Positions 42,731-52,993 of a stretch of 64,000 nucleotides of DNA are shown here, piece after piece. Source of the DNA: Pseudorhizobium tarimense (GTDB lineage Bacteria > Pseudomonadota > Alphaproteobacteria > Rhizobiales > Rhizobiaceae); NCBI RefSeq assembly GCF_022968135.1, contig NZ_JALJRA010000012.1:62001-126000 (forward strand), read 5' to 3'. The stretch's first letter is position 1, and the number at the start of each line of letters is the position of its first letter. The notes under the pieces were generated by a model that saw only the letters and a program-made list of their open reading frames with translations, was not told where the DNA came from and ran no database searches. The translations under genes were made by a program, and so were the position numbers.

Positions 42731-44617
42731 ATGGCAGGACGCGGAGACAATCTTAAAGGCAAGACGAGCGGCCCCGTGGATGCGGAGCCGTTGCGGCGCG
42801 CGATCACCGGCTGTGTCCGCTCCATCGCCGGCGAGTACGAAGTCGATGTGAGCTTCAGCAATGATCGCCCCGGTCTCGCGGGCGATCGGATCCGGCTGCC
42901 GGAGATTTCCAAACGGCCGACAGCGCACGAGATCGCGGTGACGCGAGGTCTCGGCGACTCCATGGCCTTGCGACTTGCCTGCCACGACACGTCGGTGCAC
43001 GCCACCCTTTCGCCGCAGGGGGCAGATGCCCGCAGCGTCTTCGATGCCGTCGAGCAGGCTCGCGTGGAATCGCTCGGCGCGATGCGGATGAGTGGGGTCG
43101 CTTCGAACCTCAATTCAATGAACGCGGAAAAGTACGCCAAGGCCAACTTCTCCGGCATCGAGCGGCAGGAAGATGCGCCGCTCGCCGAGGCGATGGCGAT
43201 GATGGTGCGCGAGAAGCTCGCTGGAACGAAGGCACCTGCCAGCGCGGGCAAGGTTCTGGACCTCTGGCGGCCTTTCATCGAGGAGAAGGCGGGAACCGAC
43301 CTCGAAAACCTGAAGGGCGCGATTGAGGATCAGCAGGCCTTCGCCAAGCTCGTGCGGCATATGCTCTCTTCCATGCAGATGGCGGAGGACCTCGGTGACG
43401 AGGACTTCGAGCCGGAAGAGATGGAAAATCCCAACGACGAGGAGCAGCCGCGCAGTAACGAGACTGAGAACGAAGAGGTCGAGGAAGAGGCTGGATCCGA
43501 CGCGGCACCTGCCGAGCAGAGTCAGGCTGCCGACGAAGAACTGGACGAAGGCGAGATGGAAGGCGCCGAAATGTCCGACGACGAGATGTCGGACGAGGCC
43601 GAGGACCATTCCGAGACGCCCGGCGAGACCCGTCGCCCACACAGCCCCTTCGACGACTTCAACGACAAGGTCGACTACCGCATCTTCACCGAGGAGTTCG
43701 ACGAGGAAGTGCTCGCCGAGGAGCTTTGCGACGAAGCGGAGCTCGACCGTCTGCGGGCCTTTCTCGACAAGCAACTAGCGCATCTGCAGGGCGCGGTCGG
43801 GCGCCTCGCAAACCGGCTGCAGCGCCGCCTGATGGCGCAGCAGAACCGTTCCTGGGACTTCGACCTGGAAGAGGGTTACCTTGATCCGGCACGGCTCGTG
43901 CGATTGATCATCGACCCGATGCAGCCGCTCTCCTTCAAGAAGGAGCGGGACACACAGTTCCGCGACACGGTCGTGTCGCTCGTGCTCGACAATTCGGGCT
44001 CTATGCGCGGCCGGCCAATCACGGTGGCCGCCACCTGTGCGGATATCCTCGCCCGTACGCTCGAGCGTTGCGGTGTGAAGGTCGAGATCCTCGGCTTCAC
44101 CACCAAGGCCTGGAAGGGCGGGCAGAGCCGCGAGCAGTGGCTGGCAAGCGGAAAGCCTGCCAATCCGGGTCGGCTCAACGATTTGCGCCATATCGTATAC
44201 AAGTCGGCCGACGCACCCTGGCGCCGGTCGCGCCGCAATCTCGGCCTGATGATGCGGGAAGGCCTGCTCAAGGAGAACATCGACGGCGAAGCCTTGATGT
44301 GGGCGCACAACCGGCTGATCGGGCGTCCCGAGCAACGCAAGATCATGATGATGATCTCTGACGGTGCACCGGTGGACGATTCAACGCTGTCGGTTAATCC
44401 GGGCAATTATCTCGAGCGTCATTTGCGGGCAGTCATCGAGCAGATCGAGATGCGTTCGCCGGTGGAATTGCTGGCGATCGGCATCGGCCATGACGTCACG
44501 CGCTATTATCGCAAGGCGGTCACCATCGTCGATGCCGACGAACTGGCCGGCGCCATGACCGAACAGCTCGCAGCTCTTTTCGAAGAGAGCACTGTCAAGG
44601 CGCGGCGGGCAAGTTGA
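42731..44617 (+). CDS. cobT: Cobaltochelatase subunit CobT
   Basis: This 628-residue partner of CobS resembles BchD/ChlD. The middle third is a long acidic linker (about residues 225-310, rich in Glu and Asp, with [10 protein letters not shown] and [15 protein letters not shown]). The C-terminal von Willebrand A domain carries the MIDAS motif DNSGSMRG. CobS and CobT form the chaperone-like complex that drives CobN. Length is normal for the family. Its stop overlaps the next gene by four bases. Confidence 0.95.
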   Translation: MAGRGDNLKGKTSGPVDAEPLRRAITGCVRSIAGEYEVDVSFSNDRPGLAGDRIRLPEISKRPTAHEIAVTRGLGDSMALRLACHDTSVHATLSPQGADARSVFDAVEQARVESLGAMRMSGVASNLNSMNAEKYAKANFSGIERQEDAPLAEAMAMMVREKLAGTKAPASAGKVLDLWRPFIEEKAGTDLENLKGAIEDQQAFAKLVRHMLSSMQMAEDLGDEDFEPEEMENPNDEEQPRSNETENEEVEEEAGSDAAPAEQSQAADEELDEGEMEGAEMSDDEMSDEAEDHSETPGETRRPHSPFDDFNDKVDYRIFTEEFDEEVLAEELCDEAELDRLRAFLDKQLAHLQGAVGRLANRLQRRLMAQQNRSWDFDLEEGYLDPARLVRLIIDPMQPLSFKKERDTQFRDTVVSLVLDNSGSMRGRPITVAATCADILARTLERCGVKVEILGFTTKAWKGGQSREQWLASGKPANPGRLNDLRHIVYKSADAPWRRSRRNLGLMMREGLLKENIDGEALMWAHNRLIGRPEQRKIMMMISDGAPVDDSTLSVNPGNYLERHLRAVIEQIEMRSPVELLAIGIGHDVTRYYRKAVTIVDADELAGAMTEQLAALFEESTVKARRAS

Positions 44618-45615
44618 TCTCAGGCTTAAAGAGGCTTCGGCTCTTGGCCGCGTCGGCCCTTGTTGGGGTTCTGGTCGGACTTCCTGTCGCTCCGGCGAGG
44701 CCCTTCATACCTCTCCGATCAGAGATCATCGAGAACTTCGGGCCTGCGTCGTCGCGAACCGGGTTCGGATCTCTCCAGTTTCTCGGTGGGCTGCAGTATT
44801 CCTCGTCGGACAACCGGCTCGGCGGTGTATCATCGATCCGCTTTCGCCCGAACGGGCGTGAGTTTGTGGCGGTGCTAGATACCGGCGACTGGATGACGGG
44901 GACAATTGTCCGCGATGGCGATGGACGCCTTGCGGGGATCAGCGATCTTTCCATTGCTCCGATGCTCGACAGGAGCGGAAAGCCAGCCCCCAAAGCCGAG
45001 ATGGATGCGGAAGGCCTTGCTGTACGGCCGGGGGAGTTGATCGTCAGCTATGAAAGGCGGCATCGTGTCGCCGTATATCCCGATCCCGGTTTCTTGACGG
45101 CCTCGCCGAAAGCAATAGACACGGTCATCCCGAGACAGGAGCTACGCTCCAACGGCGGGATCGAGGCCCTTGCCGCCGCCCCGGTCCATTCGACGCTAAA
45201 GGGCGCGGTGGTCGCCGTGGCTGAGAAGAGCATAGATGCCGATGGAAATCTGTTCGCCGCTGTCTTGGATGGTCCGCTGAAAGGGATATTCAAGGTGGCG
45301 AAGGACGAGCCTTGGGCGGTCACCGATGGTGCCTTTTTGCCCGATGGTGACCTCCTGCTGCTGGAGCGCCGCTTCAGCTTTACCGGCGGCGTCGGCATGC
45401 GGATCAGACGGATCGAAGGCGATACGATTCGTCCTGGTGCCGTGGTCGCCGGGGAAGTCTTGATCGAAGCCGGCATGGGAGCCGAGATCGACAACATGGA
45501 GGGCCTCGAGGTGATCGAGGGGCCACGCGGCGAAACGCGCATCATCCTCGTCTCCGACGACAACCGGTCGTTCCTGCAGCGCAACCTGATGCTGGAATTC
45601 CGGCTGACGCAGTAG
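44614..45615 (+). CDS. Exported esterase-like-of-phytase domain protein
   Basis: A 333-residue exported protein with a signal-like start ([20 protein letters not shown]). The rest has the repeating pattern of the esterase-like activity of phytase family (PF13449): [58 protein letters not shown] and [20 protein letters not shown]. The likely fold is a beta-propeller. The start is a TTG at 44614 overlapping the cobT stop, which suggests coupling; a substrate and a link to cobalamin are unknown. Confidence 0.75.
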   Translation: MISGLKRLRLLAASALVGVLVGLPVAPARPFIPLRSEIIENFGPASSRTGFGSLQFLGGLQYSSSDNRLGGVSSIRFRPNGREFVAVLDTGDWMTGTIVRDGDGRLAGISDLSIAPMLDRSGKPAPKAEMDAEGLAVRPGELIVSYERRHRVAVYPDPGFLTASPKAIDTVIPRQELRSNGGIEALAAAPVHSTLKGAVVAVAEKSIDADGNLFAAVLDGPLKGIFKVAKDEPWAVTDGAFLPDGDLLLLERRFSFTGGVGMRIRRIEGDTIRPGAVVAGEVLIEAGMGAEIDNMEGLEVIEGPRGETRIILVSDDNRSFLQRNLMLEFRLTQ

Positions 45616-45637
45616 TTCATCAGCCGGAAAGGGACGG

Positions 45638-46276
45638 TTAGCCCGCTGCCTTGGCCGGCGGCATGGGTTTCAACACGCTCATCAGCGCCCCGTAGGGCAG
45701 TAGCATCACGATGCCGACCAGGATCTTGACGCCGAGATCGCCGAGCGCCCAGGAGATCCAGCGTGGCGCCTCCGCCGACAGGACACCGAGGATCGGGGCC
45801 CACTCGATAGCGAAGGGCTCGTTCGGCCCAAACACTGCGAAGACGGGCGCAAAAGCAAGCGAGAAGAACAGTGCCGTATCGATGGCCGAGCCCACCAACG
45901 AGCCCGCCAGCGGTGCGTGCCACCAGGTCTGACGGCGCAGGCGGTTGAAGACGGAAATGTCGAGGAGTTGGCCGAACAGAAAGGCTGTCCCGGAGGCAAT
46001 GGCGATGCGCGGCATCGCTGTCCAGAAGGACACAGCCACGCCGACCACGAAACCTGCAAAGACGACGCGCCGGGCGATCGACGGGCCGAACTGACGGTTG
46101 GTCAGGTCCGTCACCAGGAATGCGATCGGGTAGGTGAAGGCACCCCAGGTCAGCAGGTCGCCAAGATTGATCCCGAAGAGCGTGCCGGAGAGCGGGAACT
46201 GGACGAAGAAGTTCGAGGCGACGACAATGGCCGCCATTAGGAGTGCATAGACGGAGGTACTGCGAAGGTATCGCAT
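45638..46276 (-). CDS. Queuosine precursor transporter (YhhQ/VUT family)
   Basis: A 212-residue integral membrane protein with about six helices. Family features are FVQFPLSGTLFGINLGDLL, WGAFTYPIAFLVTDLTNRQF and LDISVFNRLRRQTWWHAPL. YhhQ-type proteins import queuosine precursors (preQ0/preQ1) for tRNA modification. AGGAT followed by an A tract precedes the ATG at 46276. I looked for a preQ1 riboswitch in the leader and saw none. The rpmB terminator lies between it and rpmB. Confidence 0.88.
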   Translation of the reverse strand: MRYLRSTSVYALLMAAIVVASNFFVQFPLSGTLFGINLGDLLTWGAFTYPIAFLVTDLTNRQFGPSIARRVVFAGFVVGVAVSFWTAMPRIAIASGTAFLFGQLLDISVFNRLRRQTWWHAPLAGSLVGSAIDTALFFSLAFAPVFAVFGPNEPFAIEWAPILGVLSAEAPRWISWALGDLGVKILVGIVMLLPYGALMSVLKPMPPAKAAG

Positions 46277-46320
46277 TTTTTTATCCTGGGTGATGCCACC
46301 AGTTGGAGTTCGATAAGGTT

Positions 46321-46356
46321 CAAAAGAAAGGGCTTGGCCGGTTTCCCGTCAAGCCC
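46321..46356 (-). terminator. Rho-independent terminator of rpmB
   Basis: On the minus strand GGGCTTG and CAAGCCC form a 7-bp stem with an inner CGG/CCG pairing around GAAA, followed by TTTCTTTTG. It begins 30 bp after the rpmB stop. Confidence 0.88.
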
Positions 46357-46385
46357 TCCCCGGAACGGATGTAGATGTTCGAAGC

Positions 46386-46685
46386 TTAGGCGGCAGCCGC
46401 AGCTTCTGCCGTCTTTTTGGCGATCTGGCGACGCAGCAGGCGCGCGCGCATCGACAGCTCCTTCTCGTCTGCCTTCAGAAGGAAGGCATCGAGGCCACCG
46501 CGGTGCTCAACGGAGCGCAGGGCGTGCGCGGAAACGCGCAGACGGTAACGCTGGCCGAGCGCGTCGGAGATCAGCGTGACGTGGCACAGGTTCGGCAGGA
46601 ACCGGCGGCGCGTCTTGTTGTTTGCGTGGCTGACGTTGTTGCCGGTCTGAACGCCCTTGCCGGTCAGTTCGCACATACGAGACAT
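46386..46685 (-). CDS. rpmB: 50S ribosomal protein L28
   Basis: A 99-codon frame from the ATG at 46685 preceded by AAGGTG. The L28 core reads [20 protein letters not shown] and [13 protein letters not shown], with the longer alphaproteobacterial C-terminus ending in an alanine run. A TTGACG/TATAGA promoter lies upstream and a strong terminator follows, so rpmB is transcribed alone. Confidence 0.97.
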   Translation of the reverse strand: MSRMCELTGKGVQTGNNVSHANNKTRRRFLPNLCHVTLISDALGQRYRLRVSAHALRSVEHRGGLDAFLLKADEKELSMRARLLRRQIAKKTAEAAAAA

Positions 46686-46777
46686 GGGTACACCTTTGTT
46701 GTTCTTCTGCAATCGAATGGTACTCCCGGACAATGTCCGGCGCGCCGATCCAACTGGTCTGATTGGAAAGTTGCGGT

Positions 46778-46806
46778 TCTATAGTCAGTGTGTCCGGTCC
46801 CGTCAA
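46778..46806 (-). promoter_or_regulatory. Strong sigma-70-type promoter of rpmB
   Basis: Reading the minus strand, TTGACG (46806-46801) and TATAGA (46783-46778) are separated by exactly 17 bases. The expected start point lies near 46770, giving a leader of about 85 bases to the rpmB start. Confidence 0.8.
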
Positions 46807-46860
46807 GCCAAACATGGTCATCGCGCCGAGATTTCGCGTTCTCCCGGGTCACTCCGGCTA

Positions 46861-46888
46861 TTTGTTGCCATAGTGGCTGCTATATAAT
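46861..46888 (+). promoter_or_regulatory. Candidate promoter of the DUF3108 gene
   Basis: A perfect TATAAT at 46883-46888 lies 45 bp before the DUF3108 start, with TTTGTT/TTGTTG at 46861-46867 at 15-16 bp spacing. The -10 is strong, the -35 weak. Confidence 0.5.
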
Positions 46889-46933
46889 GCGCGACGGGGA
46901 CATGACGTCCTGCCGTAGAATTGAGGCACATCC

Positions 46934-47707
46934 ATGATCGCACGCCGCCGATCGTTTCTTGCAACTGCATTTGCTGCACTCTTGCTTGCCGGACCTGCCG
47001 ATACGGCCGGAACGCGCCATGTTAGCGAATACGACATCTCGCTGGGCATCCTGCCGATCGCGAAGGCCTCCTTTGCCAGCGAGTTCGGCGGTAATAATTA
47101 CGAGATTTCCGGCAGCTTCCGCTCCTGGGGGCTAGCGGAACTAATCAGCAAGGTTTCCGCAAAGACCAGTGTCAGCGGCCGCAAACAGGGCAATCGCCTG
47201 CAGGCGGAGCGCTTTAACCTCGTCTACAAGACGGGCAAGCGCACCCGCACCTATAACGTGGTCTACCGCAACGGCAACGTGACGCAGTCGGTCATGAAGC
47301 CTGAGCCGAAGAGCCGTCCGGACAACTGGGTGCCGGTGACGGACTCCGACCTTCGTTCGGTACTGGATCCCTTGAGCGGTCTCGTCTTCCCCGGCGACGC
47401 CAAGGTCTGCCCCAGCCGGTTGCCGATCTATGACGGCGAGTCTCGCATGGATCTCGTCCTGTCGCCGAAGGGCAGCAGGCCCTTCTCCACCCAAGGCTTC
47501 GAGGGTGAAGCGATCATCTGCGAGATCCGCTACGTGCCAAAATCCGGCTTTAGACGCGGGCGGAGCGATATCGAGTATCTGAAGAAGACGCCGATGGAGA
47601 TCTGGTTTGCCAAAGCGCAGCCCGTGAACGTTTATGCTCCGGTTTATGCGCGCATTCCGACGCGGATGGGAGATGTTTACGTGAAGGCCGCAAAATACGG
47701 CGGCTGA
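46934..47707 (+). CDS. DUF3108 family exported protein
   Basis: A 257-residue protein with an N-terminal signal sequence (RRSFLATAFAALLLAGPADTA). The mature part is a beta-rich DUF3108 domain (VSEYDISLGILPIAKASFAS, RSWGLAELISKVSAKTSVSG, then IEYLKKTPMEIWFAKAQPV and ARIPTRMGDVYVKAAKYGG). Members are conserved in alphaproteobacteria and predicted periplasmic; the function is not established. It is divergent from rpmB and converges on the cupin gene. Confidence 0.82.
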   Translation: MIARRRSFLATAFAALLLAGPADTAGTRHVSEYDISLGILPIAKASFASEFGGNNYEISGSFRSWGLAELISKVSAKTSVSGRKQGNRLQAERFNLVYKTGKRTRTYNVVYRNGNVTQSVMKPEPKSRPDNWVPVTDSDLRSVLDPLSGLVFPGDAKVCPSRLPIYDGESRMDLVLSPKGSRPFSTQGFEGEAIICEIRYVPKSGFRRGRSDIEYLKKTPMEIWFAKAQPVNVYAPVYARIPTRMGDVYVKAAKYGG

Positions 47708-47745
47708 TGCGCGCTGCCTCTGCACCTCGCCGTAGCGCCTTTCCC

Positions 47746-48180
47746 TCACCGTTCGGGCGCTGCGCCGGGTTCCCAGCCGGGCGGTTCCATCTCGAAGGCG
47801 GCAGAATCGAAACCGGGCGCAACCGTGCAGCCGACAAGCGTGAACCGTCCGGTCGGCTTCGCCGCCTGCCAGGCATTTGCAGGCACGATTGCCTGAGGGC
47901 GCTCGCCGCGCTTGAGGTCGGATCCCAGCACGATCGTCTCGCTGATTCTCCCATCGGTGGAAATCGTCAGCTGCAAGGGATTGCCCGCGTAGAAGTGCCA
48001 AGCTTCCGCGGCGTCGCGGACGCGATGCCAATGCGACCGTTCGCCGGCCTGCAGTAGGTAATAGATTGCGGTGGAATGGCCGCGGGTGCCGCCTGCGGTA
48101 TCGCGGAAGGTCTCGACATACCAGCCGCCCTCCGGGTGCCGTTGCATGCCGAGCGTTCGGATGATCGCATCCGGATCCAT
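47746..48180 (-). CDS. Cupin superfamily protein (DUF985)
   Basis: A 144-residue single-domain cupin. The family pattern is visible as HPEGGWYVETFRDTA, STAIYYLLQAGERSHWHRV, EAWHFYAGNPLQLTI and GCTVAPGFDSAAFEM. The HWHR segment supplies likely metal-binding histidines. Substrate unknown. It starts one base after the gloB stop, so the two are co-transcribed. Confidence 0.88.
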   Translation of the reverse strand: MDPDAIIRTLGMQRHPEGGWYVETFRDTAGGTRGHSTAIYYLLQAGERSHWHRVRDAAEAWHFYAGNPLQLTISTDGRISETIVLGSDLKRGERPQAIVPANAWQAAKPTGRFTLVGCTVAPGFDSAAFEMEPPGWEPGAAPER

Positions 48181-48181
48181 C

Positions 48182-48952
48182 TCAGAAGCTGTCCTTGCGC
48201 CTGCGGATCTCGGCGAAGACTTCCTCGTTCGTCTTGCTTTCCATCAAGAGGTTCCGGCGGATGGCGGGGTCGGTCGCCCGCAGGAAGGGGTTTGTCTCCT
48301 TTTCCAAGCCGATCGTTGTGGGGATGGTGAACCGGCCAGCTGCCCTTGCGGCCTCGATCTCGCGCAGCCTGTTCTGCAGCCGCGCATTGTCAGGGTCGAT
48401 GGTGATGGCGAAACGAGCATTCGACAGCGTGTATTCGTGACCGAAATAAACTGCGGTCTCGTCGGGCAGTGCTGCAAGCTTCTGCAGCGAGTGCCACATG
48501 TCGGCCGCCGGTCGTTCGAAGAGCCGCCCGCAGCCAAGCGCAAAGAGGGTATCTGCCGCAAAGAGCAGCTTATCGTCGGGGAAGTGGTAGCAGATGTGCC
48601 CTGCCGTGTGGCCGGGCGTTTCAATGACACAGACGGTATGGTCGCCGAAGCGGAACTCGTCGCCGTCCGTTACCGACTGGTCGAGGCCTGGAATGGCAAC
48701 CGCCTCATTGATGGGGCCGATGATCTCGAGGTCGAACTTCTCCTTGAGTCCAAGGTTGCCCTCGACGTGGTCCGTATGATGATGCGTGGTCAGGATATGG
48801 GTCAACTTCCAGCCGCGCCGAGCCGCCGCGTCGCTGACCGCCTGTTCCTCCGGCGCATCGATCGACGCTGTCAGCCCCGTCTCCGGATCGTGAATGAGAA
48901 CTCCGTAGTTATCGCTACGGCATTGAAAGAGTTCGATCTCCAATGACTTCAT
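48182..48952 (-). CDS. gloB: Hydroxyacylglutathione hydrolase (glyoxalase II)
   Basis: A 256-residue metallo-beta-lactamase-fold enzyme that hydrolyses S-lactoylglutathione to lactate and glutathione. The metal motif [11 protein letters not shown] is present, then [30 protein letters not shown] and [13 protein letters not shown], a set specific to GloB. Two adjacent ATG codons exist (48955 and 48952); GGGGG upstream fits the second better. It is divergent from the methyltransferase gene. Confidence 0.93.
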   Translation of the reverse strand: MKSLEIELFQCRSDNYGVLIHDPETGLTASIDAPEEQAVSDAAARRGWKLTHILTTHHHTDHVEGNLGLKEKFDLEIIGPINEAVAIPGLDQSVTDGDEFRFGDHTVCVIETPGHTAGHICYHFPDDKLLFAADTLFALGCGRLFERPAADMWHSLQKLAALPDETAVYFGHEYTLSNARFAITIDPDNARLQNRLREIEAARAAGRFTIPTTIGLEKETNPFLRATDPAIRRNLLMESKTNEEVFAEIRRRKDSF

Positions 48953-49040
48953 CATGCGCCCCCGTTGCAGACATGGTGTTTGCGAACAATGTAGAGATCC
49001 TGGCTTTGATGTCCAACCGCTCTCTGCTAGCAATTCGGCA

Positions 49041-49805
49041 ATGCATACCGATATCGTCGATCTTCGCGAATTCTATCACTCGCCGCTCGGCCAATTTGCC
49101 GAGCGGTCGATTACGCTTGCGCTGTCTTCGCTCTGGGCCCGTTTGCCGGAAGAGAGGCTCGTCGGTCTCGGATATTCAGTGCCCTATCTCGATCGCTTCC
49201 GGGGAGACACAGAACGCACCTTCGCCTTCATGCCGGCCGGACAGGGTGCTGTGAACTGGCCGGTTGGCCAGCGCTCGACGACGGCGCTCGTGTTCGACGA
49301 GGAACTGCCGCTTCCCGACTCCTCCATTGACCGCATCCTGATGGTGCACTCGCTGGAATTTGCCGAGAACCCGCGCGAAACGCTGAAGGAGCTTTGGCGG
49401 GTGCTGGCGCCGGGCGGCCGGCTGGTGATGGTCGTGCCGAACAGGCGCGGCGTCTGGGCACGGATGGAGCACACGCCCTTCGGCTCCGGCCGCCCTTACT
49501 CGCGCGGACAGCTCACTTCCCTTTTGCGCGAAACCAACTTCACCCCGTCGGCAAGCGCCGAAGCGCTGTTCTTCCCGCCGTCGCGCATCCGCACCCTCCT
49601 GCGGCTTCGGAACGTGCTTGAGCGGATGGGCCGCCGGTTCTGGCCGGTGTTTTCCGGCGTCATCATCGTCGAGGCCCAAAAGCGCCTCTACCAGGGCCTT
49701 CCGGTGGCGGCGCGCGCCTCGCGGCGGGTCTTCGTCCCCGTCCTGGCGCCGCAGGGCGTGCCGACGACACGGACGTCAGCCGGAGTGCTGGCGACGGAGG
49801 CGTGA
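49041..49805 (+). CDS. SAM-dependent methyltransferase (class I)
   Basis: A 254-residue protein starting [20 protein letters not shown]. The Methyltransf_11-type core shows the late motifs clearly ([39 protein letters not shown]), while the glycine-rich motif I is replaced by [12 protein letters not shown]. This variant is common in the alphaproteobacterial family paired with gloB. The substrate is unknown. I chose 49041 because the earlier in-frame start is not family-like. Confidence 0.85.
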   Translation: MHTDIVDLREFYHSPLGQFAERSITLALSSLWARLPEERLVGLGYSVPYLDRFRGDTERTFAFMPAGQGAVNWPVGQRSTTALVFDEELPLPDSSIDRILMVHSLEFAENPRETLKELWRVLAPGGRLVMVVPNRRGVWARMEHTPFGSGRPYSRGQLTSLLRETNFTPSASAEALFFPPSRIRTLLRLRNVLERMGRRFWPVFSGVIIVEAQKRLYQGLPVAARASRRVFVPVLAPQGVPTTRTSAGVLATEA

Positions 49806-49881
49806 CCCTCGACAAAGGCGGCTTTCGGCTTTAATGCCAAGGGATCATCCGCCGTCACCGGTACTCCAGAAGGTCGATCCT

Positions 49882-50991
49882 ATGAGCGTCGTCGTCAATG
49901 AGCCTGTTCCACGTCCAGGTATCCTGGATATTGCCGCCTACGTGCCCGGCAAGGAACATGCGCCCGGCGTCGCTCGAGTATTCAAGCTCTCGTCGAACGA
50001 GACGCCGCTTGGGCCGAGTCCCAAGGCCAGAGAAGCGCTCAAGCAGGCGGTGGATCATCTCGAGATCTACCCTGATGGACAGGCGACCGAGTTGCGGGAG
50101 GCAATCGCTGCCGTACATGGCCTGAACCCGGCCAACATTCTTTGCGGCAATGGCTCGGACGAGCTGCTCGGCCTGCTCTGCCACGTTTATCTCGGAGCTG
50201 GCGACGAAGGGATCATCACCGAACATGGCTTCCTGGTCTACAAGATCCAGATCATGGGTGCCTGCGCAACGCCGGTTATCGTGAAGGAAAAGGATGCGAC
50301 GGTGGATGTCGACGCAATCCTCGCCGCCGTGACGGAGAAGACAAAGATCGTCTTTCTCGCCAATCCGGCCAACCCGACCGGCACCTATGTTCCGGTGACC
50401 GAGATCCGCCGCCTGCAGGCTGCCTTGCCGAAGAACGTCGTCCTCGTGCTGGATGCGGCCTATGCGGAATATGTCCGGCGCAACGACTATGAGGCGGGGC
50501 TGGAGCTCGTCTCCAACAGCCGCAATGTCGTGATGACCCGCACTTTTTCCAAGGTGTACGGTCTGGCAGCGCTGCGGATCGGCTGGATGTATGCGCCGGC
50601 CGCCATCATCGATGCGCTCAACCGCGTGCGCGGCCCGTTCAACATGAACGCGCCGGCAATCGCTGCCGGCGCGGCAGCCGTTCGGGACCAGGCGTTCATC
50701 GAGAAGGCGGTGGAGTACAACAACCTGTGGCTCGACAAGCTGTCGCATGCCTTGGAGGCGATCGGGCTGAAGGTGACGCCGTCCGTGACGAATTTTCTGC
50801 TGATCCACTTCCCCGATACGGATGGGAAGCGGGCGGAAGACGCAGATGCCTTCCTCACCAGCCGCGGCTATATCCTGCGCGCCGTCAGGGGCTATGGTTT
50901 CCCGAACGCGCTCCGTATGAGCGTCGGCACCGAGGAAGCCAATCGCGGCGTGGTCGAGACACTCGGCGAGTTCATGGGAAGGAACCCATGA
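49882..50991 (+). CDS. Histidinol-phosphate/aromatic aminotransferase (HisC family)
   Basis: A 369-residue fold-type I PLP aminotransferase. The PLP lysine is in [28 protein letters not shown] and [16 protein letters not shown] are also typical. The start is the ATG at 49882, with AGAAGG upstream; a start at 49834 would add an unconserved tail. It overlaps tyrC by four bases. Because of that partner the enzyme probably makes tyrosine or phenylalanine as well as, or instead of, histidinol phosphate, as seen for broad-specificity HisC proteins; rhizobia usually have a second hisC copy. Confidence 0.88.
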   Translation: MSVVVNEPVPRPGILDIAAYVPGKEHAPGVARVFKLSSNETPLGPSPKAREALKQAVDHLEIYPDGQATELREAIAAVHGLNPANILCGNGSDELLGLLCHVYLGAGDEGIITEHGFLVYKIQIMGACATPVIVKEKDATVDVDAILAAVTEKTKIVFLANPANPTGTYVPVTEIRRLQAALPKNVVLVLDAAYAEYVRRNDYEAGLELVSNSRNVVMTRTFSKVYGLAALRIGWMYAPAAIIDALNRVRGPFNMNAPAIAAGAAAVRDQAFIEKAVEYNNLWLDKLSHALEAIGLKVTPSVTNFLLIHFPDTDGKRAEDADAFLTSRGYILRAVRGYGFPNALRMSVGTEEANRGVVETLGEFMGRNP

Positions 50992-51914
50992 GCGGTGTCC
51001 TGTTCGACCGGATCGCGCTGATCGGCATTGGCCTCATCGGTTCCTCCATTGCCCGCGACGCCAAGGCACTCGGACTGGCGAGGAATGTGGTGGTTTCCAC
51101 GCGCAGTGCCGAGACACTGGCCCGCGCGGAAGAGTTGCATCTGGGCACCTCCTATGTGGCATCGGCGGCGGAGGCCGTCGATGACGCCGATCTCGTGGTC
51201 GTGTCGGTCCCGGTCGGGGCCTCGGAGGCAGTGGCACAGCAGATCGCGTCACACCTGAAGCCTGGCGCGATCGTGACCGACGTTGGTTCGACCAAGGCAT
51301 CGGTCATTGCGCAGATGGCGCCGCATATGCCGGATGGCGTCCATTTCATTCCCGGCCACCCGCTGGCGGGCACGGAAAAATCCGGCCCCGACGCCGGCTT
51401 CGAAGGGCTGTTTCGTGGTCGCTGGTGCATCTTCACGCCGCTGCCCGACACCGATCCGCAGGCGCTCGGTAAGTTGAAGGCATTCTGGACAGCCCTCGGT
51501 TCGCGCATCGACGAGATGGACCCGCAGCATCACGACAAGGTGCTCGCCATCGTTTCTCACCTGCCGCACATCATCGCCTACAACATCGTCGGTACGGCCG
51601 ATGACCTGGAGACGGTGACGGAATCGGAGGTCATCAAGTACTCCGCCTCCGGTTTCCGCGACTTTACCCGTCTGGCCGCATCCGACCCCACGATGTGGCG
51701 TGACGTATGCCTGCACAACAGGGAAGCGATCCTGGAGATGCTGGCGCGCTTCTCGGAAGATCTCGCCTATCTGCAGCGGGCGATCCGCTGGGGTGAGGGA
51801 GACAAGTTGTTCGAGCTTTTCACCCGCACGCGCGCCGTTCGGCGGTCGATCATCGAGGCAGGCCAGGACGTGGACGTGCCGGATTTCGGCCGCCACGCGC
51901 TAGACAAGAAATAG
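50988..51914 (+). CDS. tyrC: Prephenate/arogenate dehydrogenase
   Basis: A 308-residue NAD(P)-dependent dehydrogenase of tyrosine synthesis. The Rossmann motif [20 protein letters not shown] is at residues 9-28, followed by [34 protein letters not shown] and [19 protein letters not shown]. No chorismate mutase or ACT domain is fused. The start overlaps the aminotransferase stop (ATGA). The gene converges on the DUF2125 gene, five bases away. Confidence 0.93.
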   Translation: MSGVLFDRIALIGIGLIGSSIARDAKALGLARNVVVSTRSAETLARAEELHLGTSYVASAAEAVDDADLVVVSVPVGASEAVAQQIASHLKPGAIVTDVGSTKASVIAQMAPHMPDGVHFIPGHPLAGTEKSGPDAGFEGLFRGRWCIFTPLPDTDPQALGKLKAFWTALGSRIDEMDPQHHDKVLAIVSHLPHIIAYNIVGTADDLETVTESEVIKYSASGFRDFTRLAASDPTMWRDVCLHNREAILEMLARFSEDLAYLQRAIRWGEGDKLFELFTRTRAVRRSIIEAGQDVDVPDFGRHALDKK

Positions 51915-51919
51915 TCTCG

Positions 51920-52927
51920 TCAGATCGGCGGGATTTCACCGACAGGGATGAAGCCGCCGGCAAAGACCTTACCGTGATTGACGGTCAGATCGATCGAGGC
52001 GCTCTGCCCGCCGCCGTTCAGGGCCGAGAGCATGCCCGCCACCGTCTGGAGAACCGGTGCGACTTCCGGGAAGGCTTGGGCGAGGCTGTTCCGCCAGGCT
52101 TCGATCTGGTCGACCTTAAGTTTGAGCTTTCCGGACAGGTAACCCTCCTCATCGATCGAGAAGGGGCCGCTTACGGTAATTGTCCGCCCTTCTCCGAGAT
52201 CGGCCGACAGGCTGTGCATCTCGCCCTGAGTCCCATAGAGCGTAATACCATTCGGATCGGTGCCGTCAATGATGCCGCCGCGTCCGACGAGTGTCACATC
52301 GACGGTCGCCGTTACCGGGGGTAGAAGTTCCGGCACGTCCTGAGCGGTTACGCGCGCATTCTCCAGCAGCAAAGCCGCGTCCAGATCGGCACCGTTCTGA
52401 CGTAGATGCATCTCGGTGCGGTCGGCGCCGATGTTCAAGGACTGCCCGGCTGCTGTCGAGACGATGCTCGTCGTGCCCTGGCGAATGACGGTAGAGGAGC
52501 GCTCGACGCCGTCATGCTTGGCGATGAGGCTCGACTGCAGGCTCTCCCAGTCGCTGGATACGGTCAGACCATGGCTCGTTCGCAGCTGCGCAGGAGCATC
52601 CGCTTCCCAGACGATGTGGCCCGGGTCGTAGACCTGCGCCGCTGACCGCAATGCGCCAATGGTCGCCGAGATTCCGTTGTTGCGGTCGTCAAGCGATGCG
52701 CTGGAGCAGAATAAGCCGATCCGGAAGGGGTAGCCGCGGTAAGTGGCGTCCGTGCATTGTGCGGTGATGCCATTCGCTTCCTGGCTGCCTAGCAGCGCCA
52801 GCGTCTTCTCCTTGAGGGCGTGAGCCGCGTAGAACCACCCGCCTGTGTAGAGTGCGATCGCCAGGACGATGGCGGTAGCGAGAAGCCAAATCTTGCGGCT
52901 GACGCTGGTTCGGCTTGACGCTGCCAT
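51920..52927 (-). CDS. DUF2125 family membrane-anchored protein
   Basis: A 335-residue protein. An N-terminal helix (IWLLATAIVLAIALYTGGWF) anchors it, and the rest is a beta-rich, probably periplasmic domain typical of DUF2125 (AAHALKEKTLALLGSQEANG, RGYPFRIGLFCSSASL and a C-terminal VFAGGFIPVGEIPP). GGGAGAAC precedes the ATG at 52927. Its resemblance to AsmA/TamB-like lipid-transfer folds is only a suspicion. Function unknown. Confidence 0.82.
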   Translation of the reverse strand: MAASSRTSVSRKIWLLATAIVLAIALYTGGWFYAAHALKEKTLALLGSQEANGITAQCTDATYRGYPFRIGLFCSSASLDDRNNGISATIGALRSAAQVYDPGHIVWEADAPAQLRTSHGLTVSSDWESLQSSLIAKHDGVERSSTVIRQGTTSIVSTAAGQSLNIGADRTEMHLRQNGADLDAALLLENARVTAQDVPELLPPVTATVDVTLVGRGGIIDGTDPNGITLYGTQGEMHSLSADLGEGRTITVSGPFSIDEEGYLSGKLKLKVDQIEAWRNSLAQAFPEVAPVLQTVAGMLSALNGGGQSASIDLTVNHGKVFAGGFIPVGEIPPI

Positions 52928-52993
52928 GATGTTCTCCCAATGGTGGCCGTGATGCAGCGCGAGGCACGCTGCCGGGAACGCATGGCGCCGGAT

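Noticed and set aside
46277-46320. preQ1 riboswitch in front of the queuosine-precursor transporter
   Set aside because: The short leader between the rpmB terminator and the start has no pseudoknot-forming pattern; only the ribosome-binding site and an A tract are visible.
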